The notes below the pieces were generated by a model. The model was not told the DNA's origin. It did no database searches and saw only the letters and a list, made by a program, of their open reading frames with translations. A stretch of 64,000 nt of DNA from Synechococcus sp. AG-686-F08 (GTDB lineage Bacteria; Cyanobacteriota; Cyanobacteriia; PCC-6307; Cyanobiaceae), in NCBI GenBank assembly GCA_003210315.1, contig QCVQ01000003.1:35036-99035 (forward strand), given 5' to 3'. Shown here in pieces: positions 1 to 8,584 of this stretch. Numbering within the stretch: position 1 is the first letter of the stretch; every line of letters begins with the position of its first letter. The position numbers and the translations under genes were made by a program.

Positions 1-103
1 CTCCAAAATCAAGGCGATCTGTAGTGGGATTGAATTCGGTGATATCAGATCCTGCAGGGTTGACCTGATAGGTCACACCATTGGCGAAGGAATCAGTCAT
101 CAT
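1..103 (-). CDS. N-terminus of a truncated, possibly secreted calcium-binding type protein
   Basis: The reverse strand opens with two consecutive ATG codons (at 103 and 100) and stays open to the window edge, giving about 34 residues beginning MTDSFANGVTYQV and containing the stretch SDITEFNPTTDRLDF. Phrases of this kind, a 'field' of DxxxFNPxxDxLDF, are common at the start of large hemolysin-type, carbohydrate-binding or other RTX-like secreted proteins of marine cyanobacteria. Only the first tens of residues are visible, so this is a resemblance and not an assignment. There is no convincing Shine-Dalgarno sequence. Confidence 0.5.
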   Translation of the reverse strand, partial: MMTDSFANGVTYQVNPAGSDITEFNPTTDRLDFG

Positions 104-426
104 TCAGACATGAAGAACAAAAACAAGAGCAAAGATAAGTAGTTACTGAATCAGATTCAAACGATCATCTGAGGCAACAAAGCAAGCACCAGAACAAAGC
201 AAATCCTGAAGCATTACACTATCGAGATGAACGTCAAACCCAGATTATTAGACTCCATTTAGGAGACCAATCATCCAAAGATCTTCCCTTAGGCAAGTAA
301 AGGAAGATCTATCCAGAAGCACAAACCCTGAACTCTAAAACTACTTTTGCAAATCAACTACACGCAACCATGACTCAACTGCTGAGCGCCTATGACTAAC
401 TGCATCTGAACAGGAACTCAAACCAC
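104..426. other. intergenic stretch with no recognised gene
   Basis: This is an AT-rich spacer between the divergently oriented truncated gene and the terminator of the autotransporter-like gene. I see no open frame with a ribosome binding site and no convincing repeat. It probably holds the promoter of the truncated minus-strand gene. Confidence 0.4.
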
Positions 427-452
427 AAAAAAGCTCGCCATTACTGGCGAGC
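427..452 (-). terminator. intrinsic terminator of the autotransporter-like gene
   Basis: A perfect 8-bp stem (GCTCGCCA, loop TTAC, TGGCGAGC at 433-452) is flanked at 427-432 by a run of A on the plus strand, which reads as a T run after the hairpin on the minus strand. It lies about 80 nt beyond the stop codon of the minus-strand gene at 535. Confidence 0.85.
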
Positions 453-534
453 CAAAAACTAACAATCGTGAATAAGGACCTTTCAAAGCCCCCCCTAGAG
501 CAACAGAGCTAGCGCATCCGAGGAAGCAGAGAGA

Positions 535-2439
535 TCAGAAGCGGAAGGTCACACCGCCACTTGCTCTCCAATCAGCAGACTTACTGAACCAAATCTTGGC
601 GCCACCTTTGGCATACAGCATCCAAGACGATGATTCACCCCCAAAGATCGAGTAATCAACTCCTCCTTCTAACAACACTCCGTTTTCCATCTCTTGATTG
701 GATGGAATCTTGGCCGTTGTTGGATTCTCTGCATTAGCCCTTTGATATGAGACATCACCGTTGTTGGTGTTCCAATCGGCAAGCCAGGCAACACGCAATG
801 ACGGCGTCAACAAATTGCCGTTGTCATAGGGAATCGGCCATGAAAACTTGGATCCCAGCGCTGTTTGCAGAAATTGATCGGAATAAGACTTGACCTTTAA
901 TGCCAACGCGTCATACCGGCCTGATTCCTTGTAAGACGCATCGTTGTTGCCGTTCCACGTTGCCGTTAGCTGTGGGTCAACAATCACTCCACCCCACAGC
1001 ACAGGAGCTCCAACACGCAAAGCGCCAACATAAGAGGTGGTGTTTTTTGTGGCGGTGTACGTTTCATCGATCACACCACCCAACAAAACCTGGCGTTTGT
1101 TGTCACCTGAAAAAGATGTGGCACCGAAAAGGCCTTGGACATAAAAGCCCTTATCCACGTAAGAAGCCGTTAAACCACCGCCCCAGCCCGAGGGATTCCA
1201 AGAACCATTCCCTGTGTATTCACCAGCAAACTGATTCAGCGAGATACTTCCATAGTGACCAAAAACACCAACTTCAACCTTATCGGCAACCGGTGCATCC
1301 ACACCAACAACAACACCACCGTGCGTTGAATAAAAATCGTTATAAACATCAGGATAATAAATACCATTCTTCTCAAGACCGCCGGTACTAAACGGAGACA
1401 TGCTTCCTGCAAACCCTTTCACCCAGGCACGCATTCCACCATTGAGATAAATACTTCTTGGATCTTGATCCTCCACATAATTAAGTCCTCCAATCTCTAA
1501 CACATCAGTGGATTGACTCGCTGATGCAATCAGCGTTTTATCAAGATAATCAGAGGCTTGGGCATCATCCAGCTCTCCATCCTTCATCCACAGGCCTCGC
1601 ACAGGCTCACGAGAAGGAACAACATCTTCCTCTGTTTCGACTTTGTCGATCTCAACAACAACCTCTTCTTCTACTTCCATCAAATATCGCGTTGGCAACT
1701 GCTCTAAAATCGTGTCTGCAAGATCATTACTGAAGGCTTGCGTAGCCAAACCACCTGCTGCAATGACATTACGTGGAATAAGAAGTGTACTGACAAGCTC
1801 ACCCAACCTGGCTTGGCGCTCTGACTTACTTAAACCTGTAAGTCTTGAGAGAATTCCAGCATCGATATCTGAAGGGGTTTCATCAAGAATGTCTATAAAA
1901 TCGTCAATATTTCCGGGGCCAGACTCTTCACAATTGCCCGAGAAATCTTCTCCTGCATAGAACTGAATTTTATAAGTATCACTATTGCTTCCAGCTGCTG
2001 TTGTGTAATGCAACTGTTCACTATTCTGGTAATAAAAAATTCCATTACCTGAATTTTTTTTGGGCGTTGCCAGTACGTATGTTGCAGTACCAGTTTTACC
2101 ATCATAGTAATAAGCAGGGTCAGCAAGAAATGCATAGGACCCGTATTTTGAAGCCAAAGAAGGAGAGTCTCCATTTGGAGCCCAAGGGGTATTCACAAAG
2201 CCCCTGTCTTCTTCAGCTTTCCCCCAACTTGCTTGAGACGCAGGCAACAAAGTGTAGGAAGTAATCAAATAACAATTAGCCCCTACCTCAGCCTTAATCG
2301 AGTTTGGCAGAGGCGCAGTTCCGAGCTCTGTCGGATTCGCAATTGAAGATAATGGAACACCCAACAACAGAATGGAAGCCCCAACAAAACAAGCTAAGGA
2401 TTCAGAAAAGACACTTTCCGAAGTGGTGGAACGATTCAT
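535..2439 (-). CDS. autotransporter-like outer-membrane beta-barrel protein
   Basis: The 634-residue protein starts at the ATG at 2439 (a TTG codon just before it is less likely). It has a hydrophobic Sec signal near residues 18-35. The middle part (about 45-330) is a soluble region with no fold that I recognise. From about residue 335 there are alternating aromatic and polar strands rich in Gly, Tyr, Trp and Asn, ending in the sequence GGVTFRF. A C-terminal Phe after alternating hydrophobic residues is the classic outer-membrane barrel signature, and the length of about 300 residues fits an autotransporter-type beta domain. I infer an outer-membrane location, with the N-terminal region either exported or periplasmic. 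The substrate or partner is unknown. Confidence 0.7.
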   Translation of the reverse strand: MNRSTTSESVFSESLACFVGASILLLGVPLSSIANPTELGTAPLPNSIKAEVGANCYLITSYTLLPASQASWGKAEEDRGFVNTPWAPNGDSPSLASKYGSYAFLADPAYYYDGKTGTATYVLATPKKNSGNGIFYYQNSEQLHYTTAAGSNSDTYKIQFYAGEDFSGNCEESGPGNIDDFIDILDETPSDIDAGILSRLTGLSKSERQARLGELVSTLLIPRNVIAAGGLATQAFSNDLADTILEQLPTRYLMEVEEEVVVEIDKVETEEDVVPSREPVRGLWMKDGELDDAQASDYLDKTLIASASQSTDVLEIGGLNYVEDQDPRSIYLNGGMRAWVKGFAGSMSPFSTGGLEKNGIYYPDVYNDFYSTHGGVVVGVDAPVADKVEVGVFGHYGSISLNQFAGEYTGNGSWNPSGWGGGLTASYVDKGFYVQGLFGATSFSGDNKRQVLLGGVIDETYTATKNTTSYVGALRVGAPVLWGGVIVDPQLTATWNGNNDASYKESGRYDALALKVKSYSDQFLQTALGSKFSWPIPYDNGNLLTPSLRVAWLADWNTNNGDVSYQRANAENPTTAKIPSNQEMENGVLLEGGVDYSIFGGESSSWMLYAKGGAKIWFSKSADWRASGGVTFRF

Positions 2440-2569
2440 CAAACCAAATAATTTATCTCAAATATTTTAATTAAAAAAATAAACCCTGAAATAAAATTGG
2501 GATTTTTTGCACTTTTCGAACCATTGCTAATTAAGCAAGTCTAATGAGCCAAACAGAAATTATTATATT

Positions 2570-5071
2570 TCAACTATTACTAGCCCCAGGAATCGTTTCC
2601 CAATCGGTGTGCGTGGCCCAAAGGCCCCAAATCGCCATCGCCCGCAGGTAGTGGCAAGCCCTGAAGGTGTTCACGGCCGTGATCGCTTCCGGGGTGCGGA
2701 ATTGCAAGCCCCCCGAATACACCTGTGTCACCACCGCTGAGCAGATCGCTTCTGCGGTTTTGCTTTCACCCATCAAGCGGTAATAGCTGGCAATTCCAAA
2801 GTTGATCCCCGTCCACACCTCCAAGGGGTGGGTGCCATTTGGATCCAAGGGCGTGCCATCACGGCGCAAGCCATTGGCCACCCCGAGCGATCCGCCAGCA
2901 AAGTTGTCAAAACAGGCCTCCTTCACCGCGTTCAAGGTGCTGCGGCTGTTGGCCTCACTCACCACCGGCGGTAATTCCAGCAAGCGCGCATAGAAATCAC
3001 CGCAGAGCTGATCGGCCATCACCACCGGCGTACCGCTTTCAGCATCGATGTCGTAGTACTCACCGTTCCAAAGCAGCGTGTCGAAATTGGCGCGCGATTG
3101 CTCCAGCCAACCACTGAAAGTGTGCTGCTCATCGCCGGTCTCCAATCCCAGCTCCAGCTGCAGCCGTTGCGCCATCGCTAAGGCCGCTTCCAAGGCCGCG
3201 ATCCAGAGCGCACCGCAATACGCACTCACCCCCTTGAGCGGCCAATCATCAAAGGTTTGATCGGGGGCGCCGCCGTTATCGGGCAGGCCATCGTCATTCA
3301 CATCAAATTGCTTGAGGTAATGCAGGGCCTGCACCGCCGCAGGCCAGCACTCCGCCAGAAAGCTCAGGTCTTCTCCGGTGGGAGCCAATTTGAACGTGCG
3401 CCACACCTGCAGCACGTAATCGCTGGCGAGATCCTTCCAGAGATTGCAGTCCTGATAGGCGGTGTAGTTGGTGGCATCAAATGGCACTTCATTCGGTGCC
3501 CCCAAATCGTGGGGTGTGGCCCCTTTCACCTTTCGGTCTGCTTCCACCCGGCCGCGGCCCTGGGTGAAATACCAACCGATCGGTCGTTGGGTGGCATCCG
3601 CCGCTGGAATCGCTCGGGCAAAGCTGCGAATCACCGCCTTATCGAGCTCTGGCCAAAGCTGGAGCAACGCAAAGGAACCGTACAAACGCACATCAAGGCT
3701 TTCGTACCAGGCGTAATCGAGGCACTCGAGCACGCCAAAGCGGCCATAGGGATCCTTGGAGCTGGCAGCCGTCCAGAGGCTGCCGCCACTGGCGAGGTCG
3801 TAGAGCTCGTTGAACAGCGCCATGCGCAGCTCCTCGGGAAGCTCCTTGCGCGCCAACACCGGCGCTTGCCAGGCTTCGATTTGTTCATGCCAAGACGTCC
3901 AATCGCGCAGGGCTTCCGCCGCAATCGCTGCCGCGTGGCAACCATCAACGCCATAAAAGTCGGTGTAGCGGCGCAGGTCGCGCACCCCCGTCGCAAAGCT
4001 CGTGACCGGCAGATCCCAGCTGATCGCCACCGGAATCTCTCGGGTTTCACCCGGCGCCAGGGTGAGTTTCACGGCGATCGCCGCACTGGCATGTTCGCCC
4101 TTTCGGCTGGCGCGATCGTTGTTGCTATCGGGGATCACCCCGTCCGTGGCAAAGGGCTGCCAGAGCTCGGCACCATCACTGCTGGGATCCCAGCGGCTGC
4201 AGCGCATCAGCTCCACCCCTTCCAGCGTGTCTGGCAGAGCCAGACACCACTGCCCTTGTCCTTCCGCCACCGGCGTTGAGCGCTTGCCATCGAGCAGCAC
4301 CCCGCTCAGGCCATCAGCATCGATCCAACGGTTGCTCTGACCCTCGCCGTCTCCAATCGCTGGGGCGTAGTTGTGCTCTGGGCTGCCGTCATCGCGAAAG
4401 TGCACCTCCGCCGCTGCATCGGTGTTGGTGAACCAACCCACCGTGTTGCGCCAACTCAGCAGCAGCGACAGCTCTAAAGGCTTTTTGGTGGGATTGGTGA
4501 GGGTCCAGCGGAACACCGCCACCGGATAACTGCTGCGTTGGTAATCACCAGGAAGGATCGGGCTGAACGCCTCGCAACTCACCTCAGCGCGAAACACCCC
4601 TTCGTAGTGGTTCCAGCTCAGGGGGTAGCGAGCGGCATAGGTGCCGGTGCTGTTCTCCTCCGTACTGGCGGGATACCACTGCCAGCTGCTCAGCGGCTTG
4701 CCTGACTCCGGCCTGGAATCATCGCGCGTTGGCTCCGTCGCTAAGGCATGAACGCGCACCTGATCGCCTTGCTTTTCCCAAAGCGCGAATTGGCAATCGG
4801 GGATGCTGCCGTACCAATGCTCACCGCCATCGAGGTGCCAAAGATTGAAATCACCACGGGAGCTACGACCAAGACAACCGGCACCAAACCCACCAAGGGG
4901 CATCCCATGCCAAGGGCCATCGTCGAGGTTGCTGGCGTAGCGCACCGTAAACGGGGTCTGCCAACCCAAGCCAAAGGAGCGACTCCAGCTGGCTTCTGGT
5001 GGTTGCCAACCCTTGCCTGATGAGCCGCGGCTCAGCCGTGAACGCAATGCGGACAGTCCGAGCGGTGCCAT
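2570..5071 (-). CDS. GH116-family beta-glucosidase / non-lysosomal glucosylceramidase-like protein
   Basis: This protein of 833 residues matches the bacterial relatives of human GBA2. Near residues 55-80 it has the family N-terminal motif GGFGAGCLGR followed by GDFNLWHLDGG. A beta-sandwich N-terminal half is followed by an alpha/alpha barrel half. The segment LECLDYAWYESLDVRLYGSF carries the likely nucleophile Glu region, and DQTFDDWPLKGVSAYCG carries the likely acid/base Asp region, by analogy with GBA2. There is no signal peptide, so the enzyme is probably cytoplasmic and acts on a beta-glucoside such as a glucosylated lipid or solute. It stands alone, in the same direction as the autotransporter-like gene. 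Its start ATG at 5071 is the first in frame. Confidence 0.85.
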   Translation of the reverse strand: MAPLGLSALRSRLSRGSSGKGWQPPEASWSRSFGLGWQTPFTVRYASNLDDGPWHGMPLGGFGAGCLGRSSRGDFNLWHLDGGEHWYGSIPDCQFALWEKQGDQVRVHALATEPTRDDSRPESGKPLSSWQWYPASTEENSTGTYAARYPLSWNHYEGVFRAEVSCEAFSPILPGDYQRSSYPVAVFRWTLTNPTKKPLELSLLLSWRNTVGWFTNTDAAAEVHFRDDGSPEHNYAPAIGDGEGQSNRWIDADGLSGVLLDGKRSTPVAEGQGQWCLALPDTLEGVELMRCSRWDPSSDGAELWQPFATDGVIPDSNNDRASRKGEHASAAIAVKLTLAPGETREIPVAISWDLPVTSFATGVRDLRRYTDFYGVDGCHAAAIAAEALRDWTSWHEQIEAWQAPVLARKELPEELRMALFNELYDLASGGSLWTAASSKDPYGRFGVLECLDYAWYESLDVRLYGSFALLQLWPELDKAVIRSFARAIPAADATQRPIGWYFTQGRGRVEADRKVKGATPHDLGAPNEVPFDATNYTAYQDCNLWKDLASDYVLQVWRTFKLAPTGEDLSFLAECWPAAVQALHYLKQFDVNDDGLPDNGGAPDQTFDDWPLKGVSAYCGALWIAALEAALAMAQRLQLELGLETGDEQHTFSGWLEQSRANFDTLLWNGEYYDIDAESGTPVVMADQLCGDFYARLLELPPVVSEANSRSTLNAVKEACFDNFAGGSLGVANGLRRDGTPLDPNGTHPLEVWTGINFGIASYYRLMGESKTAEAICSAVVTQVYSGGLQFRTPEAITAVNTFRACHYLRAMAIWGLWATHTDWETIPGASNS

Positions 5072-5243
5072 GCAAAGGCCGAAAGTGGCTCCAGATTGCC
5101 AGAGCTGGCCAGAAGAGCCAGGGCCTTGCTATTAGCTAGGCGACTGAACCCTTTGCAACTGCAGCCTTTAAACGCTCACTGGCAGCCAAGCCCCCACCCC
5201 TTCGCCGCTGGCGATGCCCTGATGGAGAACGCGTGAGAACCCA

Positions 5244-6782
5244 GTGAGAGTAGGCAATTTAAGGGAATTGCAATCGCTAGCTTGCATCCCCTTTTTGGGC
5301 ATCCTTGCCAGCCTGCAGCTGATCGATCCCAGCGTGGCCAATATCGCCTTGGTGAAAGCCAGTGATGCCTTGCAGATGCATGGCGCTGTGTTGGCCCTAG
5401 GCGCCAGCGTTTCCACCCTGGCCCAAGCCGCATCGGTGCTGGTGATGGGCTTTTTCGGCGACCGTTTTGGCCGGCGGCGGGTGCTGGCGGCCTCGCTGCT
5501 CCTGGCCCTATTGGGGAACCTGCTGTCGATGCTGTCCGGCGAGGCGGGCCTATTCCTAGTCGGCCGTGCTCTCACCGGCATCGCCCTCGGCTCAGTGCTC
5601 ACCAGCACTTTTGCCAGCGTGCGCTTCGTCACCCCGGCCGCTGGCGTGAGCGCCGCCCTCGGCCTCTGGAACCTGCTGATCGTGGTGGGCTTCATCAGCG
5701 GCTCCCTGATCGGTGGCTGGATGGCCACGATCCATTGGCGCCTGTCTTTTTTACTGGTGCCGATCATTTGCAGCGCAAGCCTGCTGCTCCTACCCGCACT
5801 GCTGCCTGCCATTCCAGGCAATCGCTCCCTCAAGCCCGACCTCCCCGGCCTAGCGAGTATTGCGGTCGCCATGGTGCTGTTTTTATTTGGCATTAACCAC
5901 GCCGCCTTAGGGCTGCGCAGCCCCAGCTTCTGGCTGCCGGCCTCTAGTGGATTGCTGTTGTTTGTGCTGCACATCACGATTGAGCGCCGCAGCCATAAGC
6001 CAATCTTTCCGCCCCGGCTCTACCTGCGCGGTTTCTTTGCCGCAGCAGTGATCAACGGAATCGGCTGGAATGTGGCGCAAGCGGTGGTGCAACTGCAAAC
6101 CAGCAACTTCTGGCAACTGGTGCAGGGGTACAGCACCAGTGCGGTGGCCTTCGCTCAGCTGCCCTTTCTGATCTGCTTTGGCGTGGCGGGGATCTACGCC
6201 GGACGCTGGATGGGTCCAGGCCGGCGCACCTTGAGTTTGATGGCAGGCGGCAGCCTGGCGTTGGTGCTTGGCCTCGCTCTATTCGCGATCGTGCAAGTGC
6301 AAACGCCCTATTGGCAGCTGCTGCCGGCGTTGATGCTGGCGGGCCTCGGGCTCGCCTTTGTGGCGGTGCCGCAGTCCGCCTTGTTTGTGCAAGAAGCACC
6401 GGAGGATTGCTTTGGATCGGTGTTGGCTTTCCGCACCACCAGCGGGCAGCTGGGCTTTGCCTTTGGGCTCGCCGCTAGCGGAACGATGATCAGCGGCTTT
6501 GGCTTCCATGATCTCCACAGCCGCATGCAGGCCGCCGGACTGGGCTTGGAGCATCTGCCCCAACTCGACGAGCAGATTCGTCTGTTTTTACGCAATAGCC
6601 CGATATCGCTTGAAGGATCGGCGTCTCAGCAACTGCTCAAGCTGTTGCGGGAGGCCTACACCCAGGGGCTAGCGGGAACGATGGTGGTCGTGGCGGTGAT
6701 CACCGGGCTGCTGTTTGCGATCAGCTTGCTGCTGCTGATCATTGGCCGTGAACAGCAACTGCTCCATCAAGAGGGTTCCTGA
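5244..6782 (+). CDS. MFS transporter, probably 14-helix drug/proton antiporter type
   Basis: The 512-residue protein is almost entirely hydrophobic helices. The sequence GDRFGRRRVL after the second helix is the major facilitator motif A, and a second half repeats the arrangement. The number of helices (about 14) and the spacing resemble the DHA2/EmrB-type exporters. The start is a GTG at 5244, as no upstream ATG stays in frame. The last 16 bases overlap the end of a convergent small gene. The substrate is unknown; export of small toxic molecules or metabolites is the usual role of the family. Confidence 0.8.
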   Translation: MRVGNLRELQSLACIPFLGILASLQLIDPSVANIALVKASDALQMHGAVLALGASVSTLAQAASVLVMGFFGDRFGRRRVLAASLLLALLGNLLSMLSGEAGLFLVGRALTGIALGSVLTSTFASVRFVTPAAGVSAALGLWNLLIVVGFISGSLIGGWMATIHWRLSFLLVPIICSASLLLLPALLPAIPGNRSLKPDLPGLASIAVAMVLFLFGINHAALGLRSPSFWLPASSGLLLFVLHITIERRSHKPIFPPRLYLRGFFAAAVINGIGWNVAQAVVQLQTSNFWQLVQGYSTSAVAFAQLPFLICFGVAGIYAGRWMGPGRRTLSLMAGGSLALVLGLALFAIVQVQTPYWQLLPALMLAGLGLAFVAVPQSALFVQEAPEDCFGSVLAFRTTSGQLGFAFGLAASGTMISGFGFHDLHSRMQAAGLGLEHLPQLDEQIRLFLRNSPISLEGSASQQLLKLLREAYTQGLAGTMVVVAVITGLLFAISLLLLIIGREQQLLHQEGS

Positions 6783-7087
6783 GCGATGCCGTCTTCCGCA
6801 TCGAGCAAGGCATCGAGCGTGACCGCTGTGCGCACCAGCGCTTGATAGCGCTGCAGCACCCGTCGATTGCGCTCCAACCAACGCGCGGCATCGGCGGGCG
6901 TATCTCGGCTTCCCCCACTCACCAAGCCGGAGGGATTATCCACATCCATCAGCTCTAAATCACCCTGTTGGGCCAGGAGTGCAAGAAGGATGTCGTGCAG
7001 GCGTTGACGGCGCTCCTTGATCCCATTGGTGCACATTTCAATCACACCGCGAGCGTTGTGGCCATCTTGAAGGGATGGAGGTCTCAT
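6767..7087 (-). CDS. conserved-looking small hypothetical protein
   Basis: A small soluble protein of about 106 residues runs convergently with the MFS gene and overlaps its 3' end by 16 bases. The central part (TNGIKERRQRLHDILLALLAQQGDLELMD) is a charged amphipathic helix followed by an acidic segment, and the C-terminal part is also helical. The start is uncertain: ATG codons occur at 7099, 7087 and 7036, and the upstream ones overlap the divergent gene beginning at 7111. I do not recognise the family. Confidence 0.5.
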   Translation of the reverse strand: MRPPSLQDGHNARGVIEMCTNGIKERRQRLHDILLALLAQQGDLELMDVDNPSGLVSGGSRDTPADAARWLERNRRVLQRYQALVRTAVTLDALLDAEDGIAQEPS

Positions 7088-7110
7088 GCCTCCGCGCATC
7101 CACCATTTTC

Positions 7111-7611
7111 ATGCTTGTTTCCAAACGAAGCAAGGTGCTGACAGCTCTGCTTGCGCTCTGCAGCGGCCTTGGCGCTCCAGCGGTTCTCGCCGAGGAGCTT
7201 TACGTACTCGACACCACCTGCAGCACCCCAACCTCCCCCAACTTTTCCTGCCAAGTGAAGGCCGTTGATGTGGATGACACCACGGAATATCGCCATCGCT
7301 TTGGATCACGCACCGTGAGCTACCGCGTGATTGAAGACCCCTACGTCCGCATCGAAGGACAGGCCTATCCGGGCGCACCGTGGACATCGGTGAAAAACGC
7401 CAACATCAATTTCAAAACCGAACAGCTTTGCTTCAACAGCAAGGCGTTTTGTGTCAACAACCCCACCTTCCTGGCCGATGTGCTGACCCAAGGCGGGCAT
7501 GCCTTTCAAGGCCGGACCCGCATCGGTTTGGCCTTTGCCAGCAACGGCCGTGTGGATGTGTCTTGCTTCGACAACGGCTGCGATCGCCTCATGGAGGCCA
7601 TTCAAAAATGA
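7111..7611 (+). CDS. small secreted hypothetical protein
   Basis: The 166-residue protein begins MLVSKRSKVLTALLALCSG, a good Sec signal with a likely cleavage after the AVLA segment. I chose this start over an upstream ATG at 7075 because it places the signal peptide at the N-terminus. The mature part has six or more Cys residues (TTCS, SCQVK, QLCFN, FCVN, VSCFDNGC), suggesting disulfides in the periplasm. Its stop overlaps the start of the next gene as ATGA, so the two are translated together. The function is unknown. Confidence 0.7.
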   Translation: MLVSKRSKVLTALLALCSGLGAPAVLAEELYVLDTTCSTPTSPNFSCQVKAVDVDDTTEYRHRFGSRTVSYRVIEDPYVRIEGQAYPGAPWTSVKNANINFKTEQLCFNSKAFCVNNPTFLADVLTQGGHAFQGRTRIGLAFASNGRVDVSCFDNGCDRLMEAIQK

Positions 7612-8570
7612 CAAACAAAGTCCAAAAAACCGGCCTGGCAGGAGCGATCGGCGTCTTGCTGATGCTGCAACCGGCCGCAGCCCTGTCCGCCTTTGAGCAC
7701 AATGGTGGTCTCAGCGTTGAGGCGGCACCAACGTCTGCCACAGAAGAGCTCCTGATCAGCCAACGCGGCGGACGCGGCGGTGGCGGCTCGAGAGGCGGTG
7801 GCGGCTCAAGAGGTGGCGGCTCCAGAAGTGGAGGATCGCGCTCCAGCAGTCGCTCCAGCAGCGGACGCACCGGGTTTAGTTCCTACAGCGGCAGCCGCCA
7901 GGGCACGCGCCAGTCCACCCGCAGCAACCGCCAAACGACGCGCAGCAGCACGAGCGGCAATCGCCAAAGCGCGCGTACCGGCACCCGTGATACGCGTCAA
8001 ACCAGCCGCACCGACAACCGGGGAACACGCCAAAACACCCGCAACAGCAACATTGATTCCCGTCAGCAGGGACGCACGAGCCGCACAGATGTACGCCAAA
8101 GCGGCCGCAATGATCGGGTCAACAACCGCTCAAACACCCGCCGCGATGCAGTGAACAACTGGGATCGCTACGGCAATGGTTGGTACAGCGGATCGAGCTG
8201 GTCGAACAACCGCCCCTGGAACAACGGCTGGTACGGAGGGTCTTACTACAACAATTGGGGTTGGTATCCAGGCCAAGCAGCCGCCTGGGGTCTTGCTGGC
8301 ATGGCCACCTTTGGCACCATCAACAGCTTGGTGAATTCAGCTCAATCCAACCAAGTGAGCTACATCGAAGTTCCAAACTCCGATTACTCGCTCTATTACC
8401 CAAGCGTGACGGCCACTGGGGATGTGGTGAGTTTTGAAGCCGACAACGGCTACGACACCGTGCGCTTCAACGCCAACTGCCGCAACGGCACCCTCAACGG
8501 CGGAACCCCAAGGAACGCCAATGAGGCCCAATTGCTGAATGCGGCCTGTCAGGTGGCCTTCGGGGAATAA
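7608..8570 (+). CDS. secreted low-complexity Gly/Ser/Arg/Thr-rich protein
   Basis: The 320-residue protein starts at the ATG at 7608, inside the stop of the previous gene. Residues 1-30 form a signal peptide. Residues about 45-80 are RGGRGGGGSRGGG-type repeats, followed by about 100 residues of Arg/Thr/Ser/Gln/Asn repeats such as TRQSTRSNRQTTRSS. A Trp/Asn/Tyr-rich stretch (NNRPWNNGWYGGS) leads to a folded C-terminal domain of about 90 residues with two Cys. The high Arg content makes the exported protein strongly basic. Binding of acidic polymers, cell-surface anchoring or a role in a matrix are possible; none is demonstrated. Translational coupling suggests it works with the small Cys-rich protein upstream. 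Confidence 0.7.
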   Translation: MTNKVQKTGLAGAIGVLLMLQPAAALSAFEHNGGLSVEAAPTSATEELLISQRGGRGGGGSRGGGGSRGGGSRSGGSRSSSRSSSGRTGFSSYSGSRQGTRQSTRSNRQTTRSSTSGNRQSARTGTRDTRQTSRTDNRGTRQNTRNSNIDSRQQGRTSRTDVRQSGRNDRVNNRSNTRRDAVNNWDRYGNGWYSGSSWSNNRPWNNGWYGGSYYNNWGWYPGQAAAWGLAGMATFGTINSLVNSAQSNQVSYIEVPNSDYSLYYPSVTATGDVVSFEADNGYDTVRFNANCRNGTLNGGTPRNANEAQLLNAACQVAFGE

Positions 8571-8584
8571 CAGACACCAACGGC

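Noticed and set aside
900..1391. 163-residue plus-strand frame across the autotransporter-like gene
   Set aside because: It lies fully inside the minus-strand gene, is rich in His/Pro/Arg with no plausible fold, and has no ribosome binding site.
3257..4279. 340-residue plus-strand frame opposite the GH116 gene
   Set aside because: It mirrors the GC-rich coding of the real gene on the minus strand; the sequence has no recognisable motif and no start signal.
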